In this document: piece after piece, positions 43,296 through 55,071 of the stretch
Layout of the letters: every line of letters begins with the position of its first letter
Numbering within the stretch: the stretch's first letter is position 1
Source: Arthrobacter sp.
GTDB lineage: Bacteria > Actinomycetota > Actinomycetes > Actinomycetales > Micrococcaceae
Length of the DNA: 64,000 nt
Direction: 5' to 3'
Assembly (NCBI GenBank): GCA_026393275.1
Contig: JAPLAM010000095.1
Coordinates: 124,001 to 188,000, forward strand
Position numbers and translations under genes: made by a program
Notes under the pieces: generated by a model
Told to the model about the DNA's origin: nothing
The model's input: only the letters and a program-made list of their open reading frames with translations
Database searches by the model: none

Positions 43296-43423
43296 GAACC
43301 AGGGTGCATAGGAGAATGGAGCAAGGGCTGCGAATCGTGCCGGGAAGTACTGAAAATTCAATGCTCAATACTGGCCTGCACAACCTTGGAAACACGCGGC
43401 CCGCCCGTAACCGGCACGCAGTA

Positions 43424-44926
43424 TCAGCCGACGAGTTCCAGCCGGACTTCCCGCGAGACGATGTCCGAGGATACGACGCGCACCCGGACCTGGGTGCCTG
43501 ACTCCAGTTCGCCGGGGCAGCGGGCCGTCACCGCTGGCTCGGCGATCTGCACGATCCCCGACGGGCCGGTGCCGTTGGCCTTCCCGTTGCCGTTCGCCTT
43601 TCCGTTGCCGTTTGCGGCGGCCGCGCCACCCTTTGCCGGTTTCGAGCCGGAGATGACGACGGCGTCAAACTCCTGCCCGACGTGGTTAATCAGCAGGGCC
43701 GCCTCCACCGTGTCCAGCGCGAGCCGTTCCAGTCTGGCGGCCAGCTGGTCCGAGGCGGCCATGATGGCCGGCAGCGAGGGGAGGGCTTCGCGGGCCCAGC
43801 CCGGAACCTCGGTCCCGTTGGATAGTGCCTCGCAGATGACAAGGACGAAGCGGTCGATCAGGCGCCGCAGCGGGGCTGTGGAGTGGGCATACGCCGCGCC
43901 GATGGCCGACTGGACGGCGTCCTCGGGGACGGCGCCGTCGAACGGGGTGTAGCCGGCGCCGCGGAAGAGCATGCCGGCCGAATGCAGGATCGCCAGCTGG
44001 CGGGGGTCGGTGGGGTCCAGGGTGCGCAGGTATTCGCCGTAGCTGACCTGGCCGTCCCAGGGCTTGCCGAGCGCGCCGGTCTGGCGGCGGAAGTGTCGCA
44101 GCGAGCTCTCGTCCGGTGCGGGCATGGTGCGCAGGATGCCGACCTTGCCCCGGAGCATGAGCTCGGCCGCGGCCATCCCGGTCATCAGCGAAATCTGGGC
44201 GTTCCAGTCCTCCACCGGTAGCGGCGGGGCGGCGACGATCCGGTAGCCGCCGTCGGGGAGCTGCTCGATTTCCTGCTCCGGCATGTTCAGGCTGGCACCG
44301 CCGCGCAACCGTTCAAGTTCCACCCGCTTGCCGCCGACTTCCTTGAGCAGCTGCAGCACCGGGTCCGCGGTGCCGCCGTCGAGTTCGGCCTGCACGCCGT
44401 GGTAACTGAGCTTGGCCCGGCTGCGGACCCGGGCCCGGCGCACCAGCACGGAGGACACCTCGGCGGCGGCGTCGAGCTCAAACTCCCAGACAAAGGCCGC
44501 GCAGAGCTGGCCCGCCAACAGGCTGCCGGCCGCCTCGCTGATGACCTCGGGATGCAGCGGGATGCGGCCGTCGGGGGTGTAGAAGGTCTGGCCGCGGCGG
44601 CGGGTCTCGGCGTCGAGGGCACTCCCTGGCGCCACGAAGGACGGCACATCCGCGATTGCGTAGAAGACCTTGTAACCTTCACCGGCGCGGTCAAGGTAGA
44701 GAGCCTGGTCCAGGTCCGTCGAGGACGCCGGATCGATGGTCACGAACTCAACATGGGTCAGGTCCAGGTCCGGCAGGTGGTGGCCGGCCACGGCGGCCTC
44801 AGCATCCCGGAGCACATCTTCCGGAAAGGGCCCCGGCAGTTCCAACGTGGTCCGCAATGCCTTGAGCGCTTGGGCAAGCTGGTTCTGCTGCTGAAGCACT
44901 GTCGGAGTCAGGCGATGATGGGACAC
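43424..44926 (-). CDS. RNB-domain ribonuclease (RNase II/R-like)
   Basis: This 500-residue exoribonuclease has an RNB catalytic domain. The metal-binding aspartates are in FVTIDPASSTDLDQALYLDR (about 61-80), and GRIPLHPEVISEAAGSLLAG, YGEYLRTLDPTDPRQ and YAHSTAPLRRLIDRF follow as in RNase II. The usual N-terminal cold-shock domains are absent and the C-terminal part is short with an AAANGNGKANGNGKANG linker, so it is a minimal actinobacterial type. It is divergent from the ferritin-like gene. Confidence 0.9.
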   Translation of the reverse strand: MSHHRLTPTVLQQQNQLAQALKALRTTLELPGPFPEDVLRDAEAAVAGHHLPDLDLTHVEFVTIDPASSTDLDQALYLDRAGEGYKVFYAIADVPSFVAPGSALDAETRRRGQTFYTPDGRIPLHPEVISEAAGSLLAGQLCAAFVWEFELDAAAEVSSVLVRRARVRSRAKLSYHGVQAELDGGTADPVLQLLKEVGGKRVELERLRGGASLNMPEQEIEQLPDGGYRIVAAPPLPVEDWNAQISLMTGMAAAELMLRGKVGILRTMPAPDESSLRHFRRQTGALGKPWDGQVSYGEYLRTLDPTDPRQLAILHSAGMLFRGAGYTPFDGAVPEDAVQSAIGAAYAHSTAPLRRLIDRFVLVICEALSNGTEVPGWAREALPSLPAIMAASDQLAARLERLALDTVEAALLINHVGQEFDAVVISGSKPAKGGAAAANGNGKANGNGKANGTGPSGIVQIAEPAVTARCPGELESGTQVRVRVVSSDIVSREVRLELVG

Positions 44927-44967
44927 GAAAATCAGGTTAGCCGGATTTCCGCTATTAGTCTTGAAAC

Positions 44968-45639
44968 ATGAGCATCTCCCCGGCAGACCAGGCCCGCGGC
45001 AATCATCTGCGCCGGGATTTTCTGGGAGTGCTGGCGTACGTGGAGCTCTCGGCCTTTGAGCGGCTTTCCTCTGACGCCCGGTATTCGCCCACCTTGCACG
45101 ACCGGGCGGTCCTGGGCCGGCTTGCCGTCATCGAGTTCCAGCACTTCGAACTGGTCTGCGCGAAGCTGGCGGAGTTGGGCCTCGAGCCGGAGGACGCCAT
45201 GCTGCCGTTCCAGCCGCCGGTGGATTCCTTCCATGAACGCACGCGCCCGGCCGACTGGTACGAGTCCTTAATGAAGGCCTACGTGATCGACACGGTGTCC
45301 GCGGACTTCTTCCAGGCCATTTCCGGCTTTGTCGACGCCGACACGGCCGGGCTGATCGGACGGATCCAGTCCGCCGGGGACGCTTCGGCGGTACTGCGTG
45401 AGCGGCTCAGGGCGGCGCTCGCCGATGATCCCCGGTTGGCGTCCAGGCTGGCCTTGTGGGCGCGGCGGTTACTCGGCGAGGCGCTCACGCTGGCCCAACT
45501 GGTCAGCAGGGAACATGCCTTCCTCCGGGGTCTGACCGGTGCGGTCGGCGCCGGGGGAGGCGACGCGACCCGCGGCCTGACCGTCGAGCTTGCCGCCGCC
45601 CATTCCCGCCGGATGTCCCAGCTGGGGCTCGCCGGCTAG
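44968..45639 (+). CDS. Ferritin-like (MiaE-type fold) protein
   Basis: This 223-residue helical protein has ferritin-like diiron-site patterns: [10 protein letters not shown] with the E, EFQHFELV with ExxH (about 51-58), and later DFFQAISG and [10 protein letters not shown]. Similar actinobacterial proteins are annotated as tRNA-hydroxylase-like or ferritin-like fold and lie next to the RhlE helicase in mycobacteria (from memory). The reaction is unproven. Its stop overlaps the end of convergent thiE by four bases. Confidence 0.8.
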   Translation: MSISPADQARGNHLRRDFLGVLAYVELSAFERLSSDARYSPTLHDRAVLGRLAVIEFQHFELVCAKLAELGLEPEDAMLPFQPPVDSFHERTRPADWYESLMKAYVIDTVSADFFQAISGFVDADTAGLIGRIQSAGDASAVLRERLRAALADDPRLASRLALWARRLLGEALTLAQLVSREHAFLRGLTGAVGAGGGDATRGLTVELAAAHSRRMSQLGLAG

Positions 45640-46379
45640 TTTGCGGCCCCGCCGGTGACGGCCGTGTTGGTGACGGTCCCGGCGTCGAGCGCCGCCCCGG
45701 CGTCGAGGGCGTTGAGCAGGGCCCGCGCCGCCGCGGCCGGATCCTCGGCCTCGGTAATCGCCCGGACCACCACGATCCGCCGGGCGCCGGCGTCGACCAC
45801 CTGCTCCACGTTGCCCAGATCGATGCCGCCGATCGCGAACCACGGCGCCGCCCAGGAATCCCCAGCGGCGGTCCCCGTCCCGTCGTCTTTGCTCACGCGT
45901 GCGGCGTAGCGCACCAGGTCCAGCCCGACGGCGGCGCGGCCCGGCTTCGTGGGGGTGGCCCACACCGGCCCCACGCAGAAGTAGTCCAGCCCGTGCGCGC
46001 CCCGCGAAGCGGCGATGGCCGCATCGACCTGCTCCGGGGTGTGCGTGGACATGCCGATTACGGTGCTCCCGCCAAGGAAGCCCCTGGCAGCGCTGAGGGG
46101 GATGTCCTTCTGCCCGATGTGGAAGACTGGGGCGCCGGCCAGGGAGGCGAGGTCGGCGCGGTCGTTGACCGCCCAGGGGCGGTTGTGCCGCCGCGCCACT
46201 GAGTGCAGGACCTCAAGGAGTTCAAGTTCCTCGGCCGCCTCCAGCGACTTGTCCCGCAGTTGGATGATGTCGACACCGCCGGCAAAGGCGGCGTCAACGA
46301 AGTCTGCGAAGTCGCCGCGGTCCTTCCGGGCATCGGTGCAAAGGTACAGGCGGGCGGTGGTGAGGGCTTCCTGGCTCAT
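45636..46379 (-). CDS. thiE: Thiamine phosphate synthase
   Basis: This 247-residue TIM-barrel enzyme joins HMP-pyrophosphate and thiazole phosphate. The motifs are [14 protein letters not shown] (start), [12 protein letters not shown] (about 34-45), VNDRADLA (about 69), [16 protein letters not shown] (about 82), [13 protein letters not shown] and [16 protein letters not shown]. It is transcribed away from the TPP riboswitch that controls thiO-thiS-thiG, so it is not under that switch. Confidence 0.93.
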   Translation of the reverse strand: MSQEALTTARLYLCTDARKDRGDFADFVDAAFAGGVDIIQLRDKSLEAAEELELLEVLHSVARRHNRPWAVNDRADLASLAGAPVFHIGQKDIPLSAARGFLGGSTVIGMSTHTPEQVDAAIAASRGAHGLDYFCVGPVWATPTKPGRAAVGLDLVRYAARVSKDDGTGTAAGDSWAAPWFAIGGIDLGNVEQVVDAGARRIVVVRAITEAEDPAAAARALLNALDAGAALDAGTVTNTAVTGGAAN

Positions 46380-46412
46380 GACCCAAGCCTAGTTCCCCTA
46401 AACTGGTCGCAT

Positions 46413-46508
46413 ACCGCGGGAGCCCGCACGAGCCGTCATACGGTGAAGGGCTGAGAGGGCGTCAGAGCCGACCGCTTGACCTGATCCGGTTAGTACCGGC
46501 GTAGGGAA
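46413..46508 (+). ncRNA. TPP (THI-element) riboswitch
   Basis: The conserved parts are in order: GGGCTGAGAGGG near 46448, then GACCTGATCCGGTTAGTACC and GGCGTAGGGA ending near 46507, with the AGCCC/GGGCT helix closing the pyrimidine arm. The thiO ATG lies only about eight bases after the aptamer. Control is therefore probably of translation initiation: TPP binding would hide the GGAAGG ribosome site. Confidence 0.93.
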
Positions 46509-46515
46509 GGAAGCC

Positions 46516-48832
<2,317 letters not shown>

Positions 48833-49039
48833 CGGCCCTCGGAGCCTGGGCGGACGCTGCACCGACGCCCAGGTTTCCAGCCCCCGAGACGTCACAACGC
48901 GGGCATGAAGGCACTGTTGAAGAATTAGTCCAGTGTCTATTCTGTTTGTAACGACCGCGCTGATCCGCGGTCCGCAGGCCGCCGGCACGTCCCGGGAAGC
49001 CTTCCCGCTCCGGGGGCCCGTCTCAATGAGGAGGCGTCG

Positions 49040-49321
49040 ATGTCCAGTCCCGATGTGCCAACGCGGGGCCCGGCGAGGCCCGGACCCTATGTGATTTCAG
49101 GAATCCTGTTGCTGGCCGCCATTGTGGTGCCGTTGTTTGTCCCCGCGTATTCGATCGATAAGCCGCGTCTGTACGGTATCCCGTACTTCTACTGGTATCA
49201 GATGGCGTGGATTCCTGTCACTGCGGCCCTGGTGGGCATCTCCTACTGGCTGGTCACCAGGGAGGATCGCCGCCGGCGCGAATCGGTGCGCGGCGAGGCC
49301 GGCGCGGGGGAGGAGCAGTGA
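49040..49321 (+). CDS. DUF3311 small membrane protein
   Basis: This 93-residue protein has two membrane segments (about 18-36 and 54-72) and the DUF3311 look (VPLFVPAYSIDKPRLYGIPY then FYWYQMAWIPVTA). DUF3311 proteins are encoded directly before sodium:solute symporters and may be small subunits or chaperones. GAGGAGG gives a strong ribosome site. It overlaps the symporter gene by GTGA. Confidence 0.88.
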   Translation: MSSPDVPTRGPARPGPYVISGILLLAAIVVPLFVPAYSIDKPRLYGIPYFYWYQMAWIPVTAALVGISYWLVTREDRRRRESVRGEAGAGEEQ

Positions 49322-51012
49322 ACGCGGCTGCCGTGCCGCTGGCTGTTCCGGACCGCCCGGTCAACGGCGTAGCGCTCACCATAGTGATCATCCTCTTCGT
49401 CCTGGTCGCAGTCCTGGGGTTCTTTGCGGCCCGGTGGCGGCGGGAAGAAACGACAGGGTTGCACAGCCTAGACGAATGGGGACTCGGCGGCCGCAGTTTC
49501 GGCACCTGGGTGACCTGGTTCCTGCTCGGCGGCGACCTCTATACGGCCTACACGTTCGTGGCCGTGCCGGCCGCGATGTGGGCCACGGGAGCCGTGAGCG
49601 GGTTCTTCGCGGTCCCGTACACGATCGTGCTTTATCCCATCGTGTTCCTCCTGATGAGCCGGCTGTGGTCCGTCTCGCACCGGCATGGATTCGTCACGCC
49701 GGCTGACTTCGTCGGCGGCCGGTACGGCAGCCGGGCGCTTACCCTCGCGGTGGCCGTTACCGGCATCGTCGCGACCATGCCCTACATCGCGCTGCAACTG
49801 GTCGGCATCAAGGCCGTGCTCACCGTGCTCGGTCTGGGCAGCGCCGAGAATGTGCTGCTGACCGACCTGCCCCTGATCATCGCGTTCGTGGTCCTGGCCG
49901 CCTATACGTACATGTCGGGCCTGAGGGCCCCGGCCCTGATCGCCGTCGTGAAGGATCTGCTGATCTATCTGGCGGTCATCGTCGCGGTGATCTACCTGCC
50001 GATCAAGTTCGGCGGCTGGGGCACCATCTTCGACTCCGCGGAGGCGAAGCTGGCGGCGGTCAACCCGGCGACCGGAAAACCGGTGGGAGTCTTCATCCCG
50101 GGCGCCACGAGTTACTCGGCCTACTGGACGCTGGCGCTCGGCTCCGCCCTGGCCCTGTTCATGTACCCGCACTCGATCACGGGCGTTCTCGCGACCAAGA
50201 GCAGGAACACCATCCGCCGGAACGCTGCGGTGCTGCCGCTGTACTCGTTGCTGCTGGGCTTCCTGGCGTTGCTCGGCTACGCGGCCATCTACGCGGGAAC
50301 CAAACCCGTCGACCTGAACGGCAGCGTCAACCCGCAACTGGTGGTGCCGCAGCTGTTCCTGGATCACTTCCCGGCCTGGTTTGCCGGCATCGCCCTCGCC
50401 GCCATCGCCATCGGGGCGCTGGTCCCGGCGGCCATCATGTCTATCGCCGCGGCGAACCTGTTCACCCGGAACATTTACCGGGACCTGATCAAGCCTGACG
50501 CGACACCCCGGCAGGAAGCAGGCGTGTCCAAGGTGGCGTCCCTGGTGGTGAAGTTCGGTGCGCTGATCTTTGTCATAGCCATGGACCAGTCGGCGGCCAT
50601 CAACATGCAGCTCCTGGGCGGCATCTGGATCCTGCAGACTTTCCCGGCGATCGTGGCAGGGCTCTACACCCGCTGGTTCCACCGGTGGGCGCTCTTTATC
50701 GGCTGGGCGGCCGGCATCGCCTATGGCACCATCGCGGCCTACAACGTGGTCAACCCGGTCACGAAAGCCCACTTCGGCGGTTCCATCGCGGCTATCCCCG
50801 GCACGGACGTTCAGGTCTACATCGCCGTCGTGGCCTTCGCGATCAACCTCGTCATCGCTGCGGCCCTGTCTTTGCTCTTCCGCGCCATCAAGCTCCCGGA
50901 CGGGCAGGACATCACCCGTACCTCGGACTACGGCGCCGACGAGAATGATCCGAAGGTGGCCCAGATTCAGCGCAAGTATCCGCTCGCCGGGCCGGGGACG
51001 CCCACGTTCTGA
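49318..51012 (+). CDS. Sodium:solute symporter (SSS family)
   Basis: This 564-residue transporter has about 13 membrane segments and the SSS signature area (WGLGGRSFGTWVTWFLLGGD, IALAAIAIGALVPAAIMSIA). The preceding DUF3311 gene fits the MctP-like monocarboxylate branch known in rhizobia and actinobacteria, so lactate, pyruvate or similar acids are plausible substrates. The GTG start at 49318 is set by the overlap with DUF3311. No regulator gene is adjacent. Confidence 0.88.
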   Translation: MNAAAVPLAVPDRPVNGVALTIVIILFVLVAVLGFFAARWRREETTGLHSLDEWGLGGRSFGTWVTWFLLGGDLYTAYTFVAVPAAMWATGAVSGFFAVPYTIVLYPIVFLLMSRLWSVSHRHGFVTPADFVGGRYGSRALTLAVAVTGIVATMPYIALQLVGIKAVLTVLGLGSAENVLLTDLPLIIAFVVLAAYTYMSGLRAPALIAVVKDLLIYLAVIVAVIYLPIKFGGWGTIFDSAEAKLAAVNPATGKPVGVFIPGATSYSAYWTLALGSALALFMYPHSITGVLATKSRNTIRRNAAVLPLYSLLLGFLALLGYAAIYAGTKPVDLNGSVNPQLVVPQLFLDHFPAWFAGIALAAIAIGALVPAAIMSIAAANLFTRNIYRDLIKPDATPRQEAGVSKVASLVVKFGALIFVIAMDQSAAINMQLLGGIWILQTFPAIVAGLYTRWFHRWALFIGWAAGIAYGTIAAYNVVNPVTKAHFGGSIAAIPGTDVQVYIAVVAFAINLVIAAALSLLFRAIKLPDGQDITRTSDYGADENDPKVAQIQRKYPLAGPGTPTF

Positions 51013-51041
51013 ACCACCGCAACCGCGGAATCAGGGGTACT

Positions 51042-51443
51042 GTGATGCGCATGGAGATGCGCCTTGAGGTTGTACAGGTACCGGTCGCCGACGTCGACGC
51101 GGCCAAGTCGTTTTACACCGACCGGCTGGGCTTCGCCCTAGACCATGACGTGGAGTACATACCGGGCATGCGTGTGGTCCAACTCACCCCGCCGGGCTCC
51201 GCGACGTCCATCGTCATCGGCACGGGCATGAACACCATGTCCCCCGGGAGCCTGGAAGGCCTGCAACTGGTCGTGCCGGACATGGCCGCCACACGGGCCG
51301 AGCTCCTCCGGCGCGGTGCAGAGATCAGTGAGGTCCAGGACATGGGCGGGATCGCCTTTGCGTATTTCAGTGACCCCGACGGCAACCGCTGGGTCATCCA
51401 GGAATCCACGTCCCCAGAGGTTGAGGAAGCGTTCCAGCACTAG
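51042..51443 (+). CDS. VOC-family (glyoxalase-like) protein
   Basis: This protein of up to 133 residues has the VOC fold: VVQVPVADVDAAKSFYTDRL GFALD (start of module one) and AFAYFSDPDGNRWVIQES (end of module two, about 108-125, with the E ligand). The N-terminal metal histidine is replaced by Q/V, so it may be non-enzymatic or bind another ligand. It starts 29 bases after the symporter. Confidence 0.8.
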   Translation: MMRMEMRLEVVQVPVADVDAAKSFYTDRLGFALDHDVEYIPGMRVVQLTPPGSATSIVIGTGMNTMSPGSLEGLQLVVPDMAATRAELLRRGAEISEVQDMGGIAFAYFSDPDGNRWVIQESTSPEVEEAFQH

Positions 51444-51470
51444 GAACCGTTAGGGAACACGGGAGCCGGG

Positions 51471-51860
51471 TCACACGCCCTGTTGGGCTGCAGGCGGGTG
51501 TTCGGCCACGCAGAAGAGGTTCCCTTCCAGATCTGCAAGCGTGGTCCACTGCACGTGCGGGAATTCGTCCAAGACGTCCCACCGGTAAGTGGCACCGAGG
51601 CCGAGGAGGCGGTCGACCTCGGTCTGCCGTGACCCCCATGGGACAGTCAGGTCCAGGTGGAACGCCTGGTGTTCGGGGCGGGGACCGGTCCTGGGTTGGA
51701 AGAACATTGCGAACCCTCCGGGGCCGGCAGGGGGCAGATAAACGCTGTCACCACCGGGTGAGGGAACCGCGCCGGTCACGGATGCCCAAAATTCGGCAAG
51801 CGTGGCTGGATCCTGCGCCTCCAGGTTGATCGCACCGAGGGTGATCTGATGTGCCGTCAT
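51471..51860 (-). CDS. VOC-family (glyoxalase-like) protein
   Basis: This 129-residue protein starts at the ATG reading MTAHQITLGAINLEAQDPAT. It has LAEFWASVTGA (about 20-30), HLDLTV (about 72) and LADLEGNLFCVAEHPP (end), the usual two-module VOC pattern with H72 and E121 as possible metal ligands. The function is unknown. It is convergent with the previous VOC gene. Confidence 0.8.
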   Translation of the reverse strand: MTAHQITLGAINLEAQDPATLAEFWASVTGAVPSPGGDSVYLPPAGPGGFAMFFQPRTGPRPEHQAFHLDLTVPWGSRQTEVDRLLGLGATYRWDVLDEFPHVQWTTLADLEGNLFCVAEHPPAAQQGV

Positions 51861-52023
51861 GGTCGCAACGCTAGCAGGACCCACAGACAGCCTCTCGATT
51901 GTGCACGTCGGCGGATTTCCTTTAACGCCACACTTTTTGCATGTGGGATTCGCAGCACACGGATGGCTATAATCGATCTGCCCCCGCCAGGGAGGGTGTG
52001 GACTCAATACGTTGGAGGCTGAT

Positions 52024-52236
52024 GTGGACGAGATTTTGGCGCGTGTTTGGGTGGCTTCCGCAGACAGTGAGTCCGCGGACTTTGCAGCGGATCAAGCGAG
52101 GATGGACCTACGCGATGCCATGTCGGAGGCCATGGAGGGCGGCGCCGATCCGCAAAGTGTTTGGGCCGCTTCCAACGCCACTGACTCTGACATGATGCGC
52201 GGCCAGGAGGATGCGGATCTGCCCGGTTCTGCGTAG
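52024..52236 (+). CDS. Small acidic protein of unknown function
   Basis: This 70-residue protein starts at a GTG five bases after a GGAGG. It is strongly acidic and alanine-rich (SADSESADFAADQARMDLRD, then AMSEAMEGGADPQSVWAASN) and probably helical. No family is recognised. A clear ribosome site is the main support. Confidence 0.5.
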   Translation: MDEILARVWVASADSESADFAADQARMDLRDAMSEAMEGGADPQSVWAASNATDSDMMRGQEDADLPGSA

Positions 52237-52765
52237 ACGAGAGGCGTCGGGGGTGCGGCGGGGGCGCGGCCGCCGTCGCTTTGAAGTTGAGTGCTCTACG
52301 CGGCAGTGCTCGCGCGCCTCGGCTCGCACCGGGTGCAAACCGGCCACCAGCTGGCCGGTTTGGGGATGGACTCGCAGTGTACATGGGGCGACTTCGTCGC
52401 CCACGATGCGGGTCGGGTGGTCACTCGTGCATATACGGACCTCCTGGTCGGGTGCGACGGGATTTACTCCACCGTTCGCAGCTGCCTTTACCCTCAGGGA
52501 TCCGGTGCTGGATTGGGGAGACACCGTTCAGTGAGGAGCGCTAGGCCTGCACGGCTGGCGGCCAGCTGGAGTGTTGTGTCGTTTGACCTGATGGTCATCA
52601 CGAGCCCTCCAGGAAAAACAGTCCAGGGGGCCTTAACAGGCTCTCCGATGGCTGCGGGAGCCGAGTAGATTTCCAGTGGTCCGGCAAGAGGTCCGTCTTC
52701 GTTTGCACCCAGCTGGAAGATCAGTCGGTTTGGCTCTGCTCTTGCATAACCTCGAGCCCATCTAC
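52237..52765. other. Stretch of decayed coding DNA
   Basis: This stretch holds a flavoprotein monooxygenase remnant (separate entry). On the minus strand, about 52494-52720, there is a protein-like frame (RLIFQLGANEDGPLAGPLEI, then TIRSNDTTLQLAASRAGLAL) without a convincing start. I call no intact gene. Confidence 0.4.
52291..52525 (+). pseudogene. Remnant of an FAD-dependent monooxygenase gene
   Basis: The frame reads VLYAAVLARLGSHRVQTGHQ and then DLLVGCDGIYSTVRSCLYPQ. The latter is the second FAD-binding (GD) motif of salicylate-hydroxylase-like flavoprotein monooxygenases, normally about residue 150-170 of a roughly 400-residue protein. The dinucleotide-binding N-terminus and the C-terminal half are missing, so this is an internal fragment. 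Confidence 0.7.
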
Positions 52766-53050
52766 TCAGAAGTCCCGATCCGGGCTCTCGGTGGGCACAT
52801 TCGAAAAGGCCTCGTTCCGCGTCACAAGCTGCTCGCTTTTTTCGCAGGGAGCAATGACAGTGAGCTGGACGGCCGTTATGAAGACAACGCCGGTCGTGAT
52901 AACGATGACCAGAGTAGGCCACCAGCCCAAGACGGACTGCACAGGGACGAAGAGAACACCGGCCAAGACGACCAGCGGCAAGGAACCGAAGGCGTCATAT
53001 GCCCGTTCCAGCCGGCTCCTCGGTGTGGGTTCCAAGTCCGGTTCGCGCAT
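52766..53050 (-). CDS. Small membrane protein of unknown function
   Basis: This 94-residue protein has a charged start (MREPDLEPTPRSRLERAYDA) and two closely spaced membrane segments (LPLVVLAGVLFVPVQSVLGW, then LVIVITTGVVFITAVQLTVI). The C-terminus is acidic. The hydrophobic pattern supports a real gene, but no family is recognised. Confidence 0.5.
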   Translation of the reverse strand: MREPDLEPTPRSRLERAYDAFGSLPLVVLAGVLFVPVQSVLGWWPTLVIVITTGVVFITAVQLTVIAPCEKSEQLVTRNEAFSNVPTESPDRDF

Positions 53051-53184
53051 GTGAAACCTGCTTCCTGTGAGGCCGGGAGTCTAGTCACCAGGATGGTCTC
53101 TTGATAACGCTGGTCGTGACAGGAGGCCAGAGGAGTCGAAGGACCCTGTCGGGCTGCCCGTTCGCCGGTCCATAAGTGGAACCT

Positions 53185-54120
53185 TTAGCGGACGCCAGCG
53201 CGTCGGAGCCTTTCGGATGCTTGCCGGGTGAGGGCCTGCAAAGCGATAGGCGGGGATTGGATCAAGCTCTCACCCCTGGCATTGTGAAGCGCCGGCCAGA
53301 GACTCGCGGCCCAGGCAACTTCACGCTCTTCAATGGTGAATACTTGCCCTCTTGCCCTCTCATAGCAGTCAATGAATTCTTCCGAACCCTCCACGGATGC
53401 AAGTGTCGGGACGGTGGTGCTGGCGAATGCTCCCGATGCTGCCCCGACAATAGCCGCTGCCGGAAGGGCCACGAGGCTGTCCCAGTCATGGACCGCCCAA
53501 GGGCTGGCACCTTTCCAGCGAAGATTCTGGCTCTCCCAGTCACCATGGCCGATAACCCGCGGAAGCGTCGCTCGGGCGAGCCGTTCGGAAACGGTGCGGG
53601 CAATTGCGTGCACGTAGCCAGGTACGCGGTCCTGGTCCCTGGCATCGACAACTGGATTTGGCGGCCACAAACCACCTGTCGGGGGATTCCAATGCATCCA
53701 CGGCGGAGGTGTGCCAAGACCGGTCGGAGACTGCACTTCGAGGATTCCTGCCAGATCCGCCAGGAGTGAAGCCGATTGACCAGCGAAGAGCAGGTCTCCA
53801 TCGGTGTGCATCGTACCGCCGGGACGCCAGGACTCAGCACTGACCACCATCCCAGGGCCGAGCCTGCCAGCGTCCGTCACGGGCCGGGCACACGGGAACC
53901 CGGCATCGGCTGCGATCGCCTGTAGTTGAAGGCATCGGCTGATTCTGTCCTTGGAATCTTGCCGGACTTTAACCGCAACGGTTCCCCGTTCGTCGGAATC
54001 GAAGCGGAACAAGTTGGACATTTGGCCGCCGGCGTCGGATAGCAACGGCGTGAGCGTGCCGTGCCCGAGTGCGCGGACACACCACGCCTCAACTTGAACG
54101 TGCATCGCAGCGGTCATCAT
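53185..54120 (-). CDS. Aminoglycoside-phosphotransferase-like kinase
   Basis: This 311-residue protein kinase-fold enzyme is of the APH family. The catalytic loop is VIGHGDWESQNLRW (about 188-201, HGD with N) and the metal-binding WAVHDWDSL follows. The N-terminal lobe has TVAVKVRQDSKDR with the ATP lysine. Substrates of such genes range from aminoglycosides to small metabolites, so resistance should not be assumed. The first few residues are uncertain because of several nearby ATGs. Confidence 0.78.
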   Translation of the reverse strand: MMTAAMHVQVEAWCVRALGHGTLTPLLSDAGGQMSNLFRFDSDERGTVAVKVRQDSKDRISRCLQLQAIAADAGFPCARPVTDAGRLGPGMVVSAESWRPGGTMHTDGDLLFAGQSASLLADLAGILEVQSPTGLGTPPPWMHWNPPTGGLWPPNPVVDARDQDRVPGYVHAIARTVSERLARATLPRVIGHGDWESQNLRWKGASPWAVHDWDSLVALPAAAIVGAASGAFASTTVPTLASVEGSEEFIDCYERARGQVFTIEEREVAWAASLWPALHNARGESLIQSPPIALQALTRQASERLRRAGVR

Positions 54121-54433
54121 CGTTTGATCCTACAAACAGGAAGCCAGACGGGCGGTTCCCACGATGGCCATCCCCTACGGATCAGATGCCTTCCCTGTTC
54201 GAAAGAGGATGGTGGACGGCCTATGACGCCCGACGATGGCCGGCTAAGACGGCGGTAGTGCAATCTAACCGCGAAGCGGCCGCATCGTTGTCAGGACCTC
54301 CTGGAGCAACGGGCGCCGAACGGATTTGCGGAACTCTCGGACGTCATCGGCCACAAGGAACTCGAAGAGATCGCCGACGAATACAAAGGGATCGCGCTTC
54401 GGGGCCTTCAGAAGATGGAACCAAGTGGGTCCG
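54121..54433. other. Gap with a possible gene remnant
   Basis: On the plus strand, about 54290-54425, a short stretch reads like protein (DLLEQRAPNGFAELSDVIGH, then KELEEIADEYKGIALRGLQK), but it has no start and runs into the reverse of the next gene. It may be the 3' remnant of a lost gene. Nothing else is visible. Confidence 0.3.
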
Positions 54434-54975
54434 CTAGTCGTGCAGGACCACCTGGTAGAGGTTGTGGTCTTGCCATTTTCCGGCAATCTGCAGGTACCGC
54501 GGGGCCATGCCGATCTGCTGGAACCCGGCCTTCTGCAGCACCCGCTGCGAGCCAACGTTGTGCAGAAGGGTGCTCGCCTCGATGCGGTGAAGTCCGAGCT
54601 CGTCGCGTGCCATTTCGACTATCCGCTGGACCGCCGCGGACGCCAGCCCGCGGCCTGCATAACCGCGGTCCACCCAGTAGCCCAGCCCCGCGTTCTGGAA
54701 CGGCCCCCGCACGACGCCTGCCACGTTGAATCGGCCGACGAGTGCGTCCCCGTCAAACAGGCCTAGCGGATACCCCTCGCCGGCTTCATTCGCAACGAGT
54801 CGTTGGGCAATGTCGGCAGCCTGCCAGGACTCGGTGTAGTACTCCTCGGGCCGAGTCGGCTCCCAGCTGGAAGGTACGCGCGGTTGCGGATATACGCGGC
54901 GGTAAGCGCCGCCGCATCACCCAAGCGCAGTACACGCATGCAGATGCTCGGGCTGAGTTGGTGCGATTCAATCAT
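54434..54975 (-). pseudogene. GNAT acetyltransferase gene (RimJ/RimL type) with a frameshift
   Basis: The first frame gives SICMRVLRLGDAAALTAAYI and RNRAYLPA. The code then continues in another frame with EPTRPEEYYTESWQAADIAQ, LGLFDGDALVGRFNVAGVVR, GLGYWVDRGYAGRGLASAAV and HNVGSQRVLQKAGFQQIGMA. The expected join is PAWEPTRPEEYYT, which needs one extra T near 54864 (GCTGGGAG instead of GCTTGGGAG). The acetyl-CoA motif is intact. It is a recent pseudogene or a sequencing error; the full gene would be about 180 residues. Confidence 0.8.
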
Positions 54976-55071
54976 CGGTCAAACACTAGTCCAGATCGCC
55001 GGTCCCGATCAGGCGCCGCCGGTCCCCAACGACCCGCTGGTCGGCTGTCAGTTGCTGCCTATCACGCAGCT

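Noticed and set aside
53185..54120. Antibiotic-resistance gene
   Set aside because: The APH fold alone does not show aminoglycoside phosphorylation; many relatives act on metabolites.
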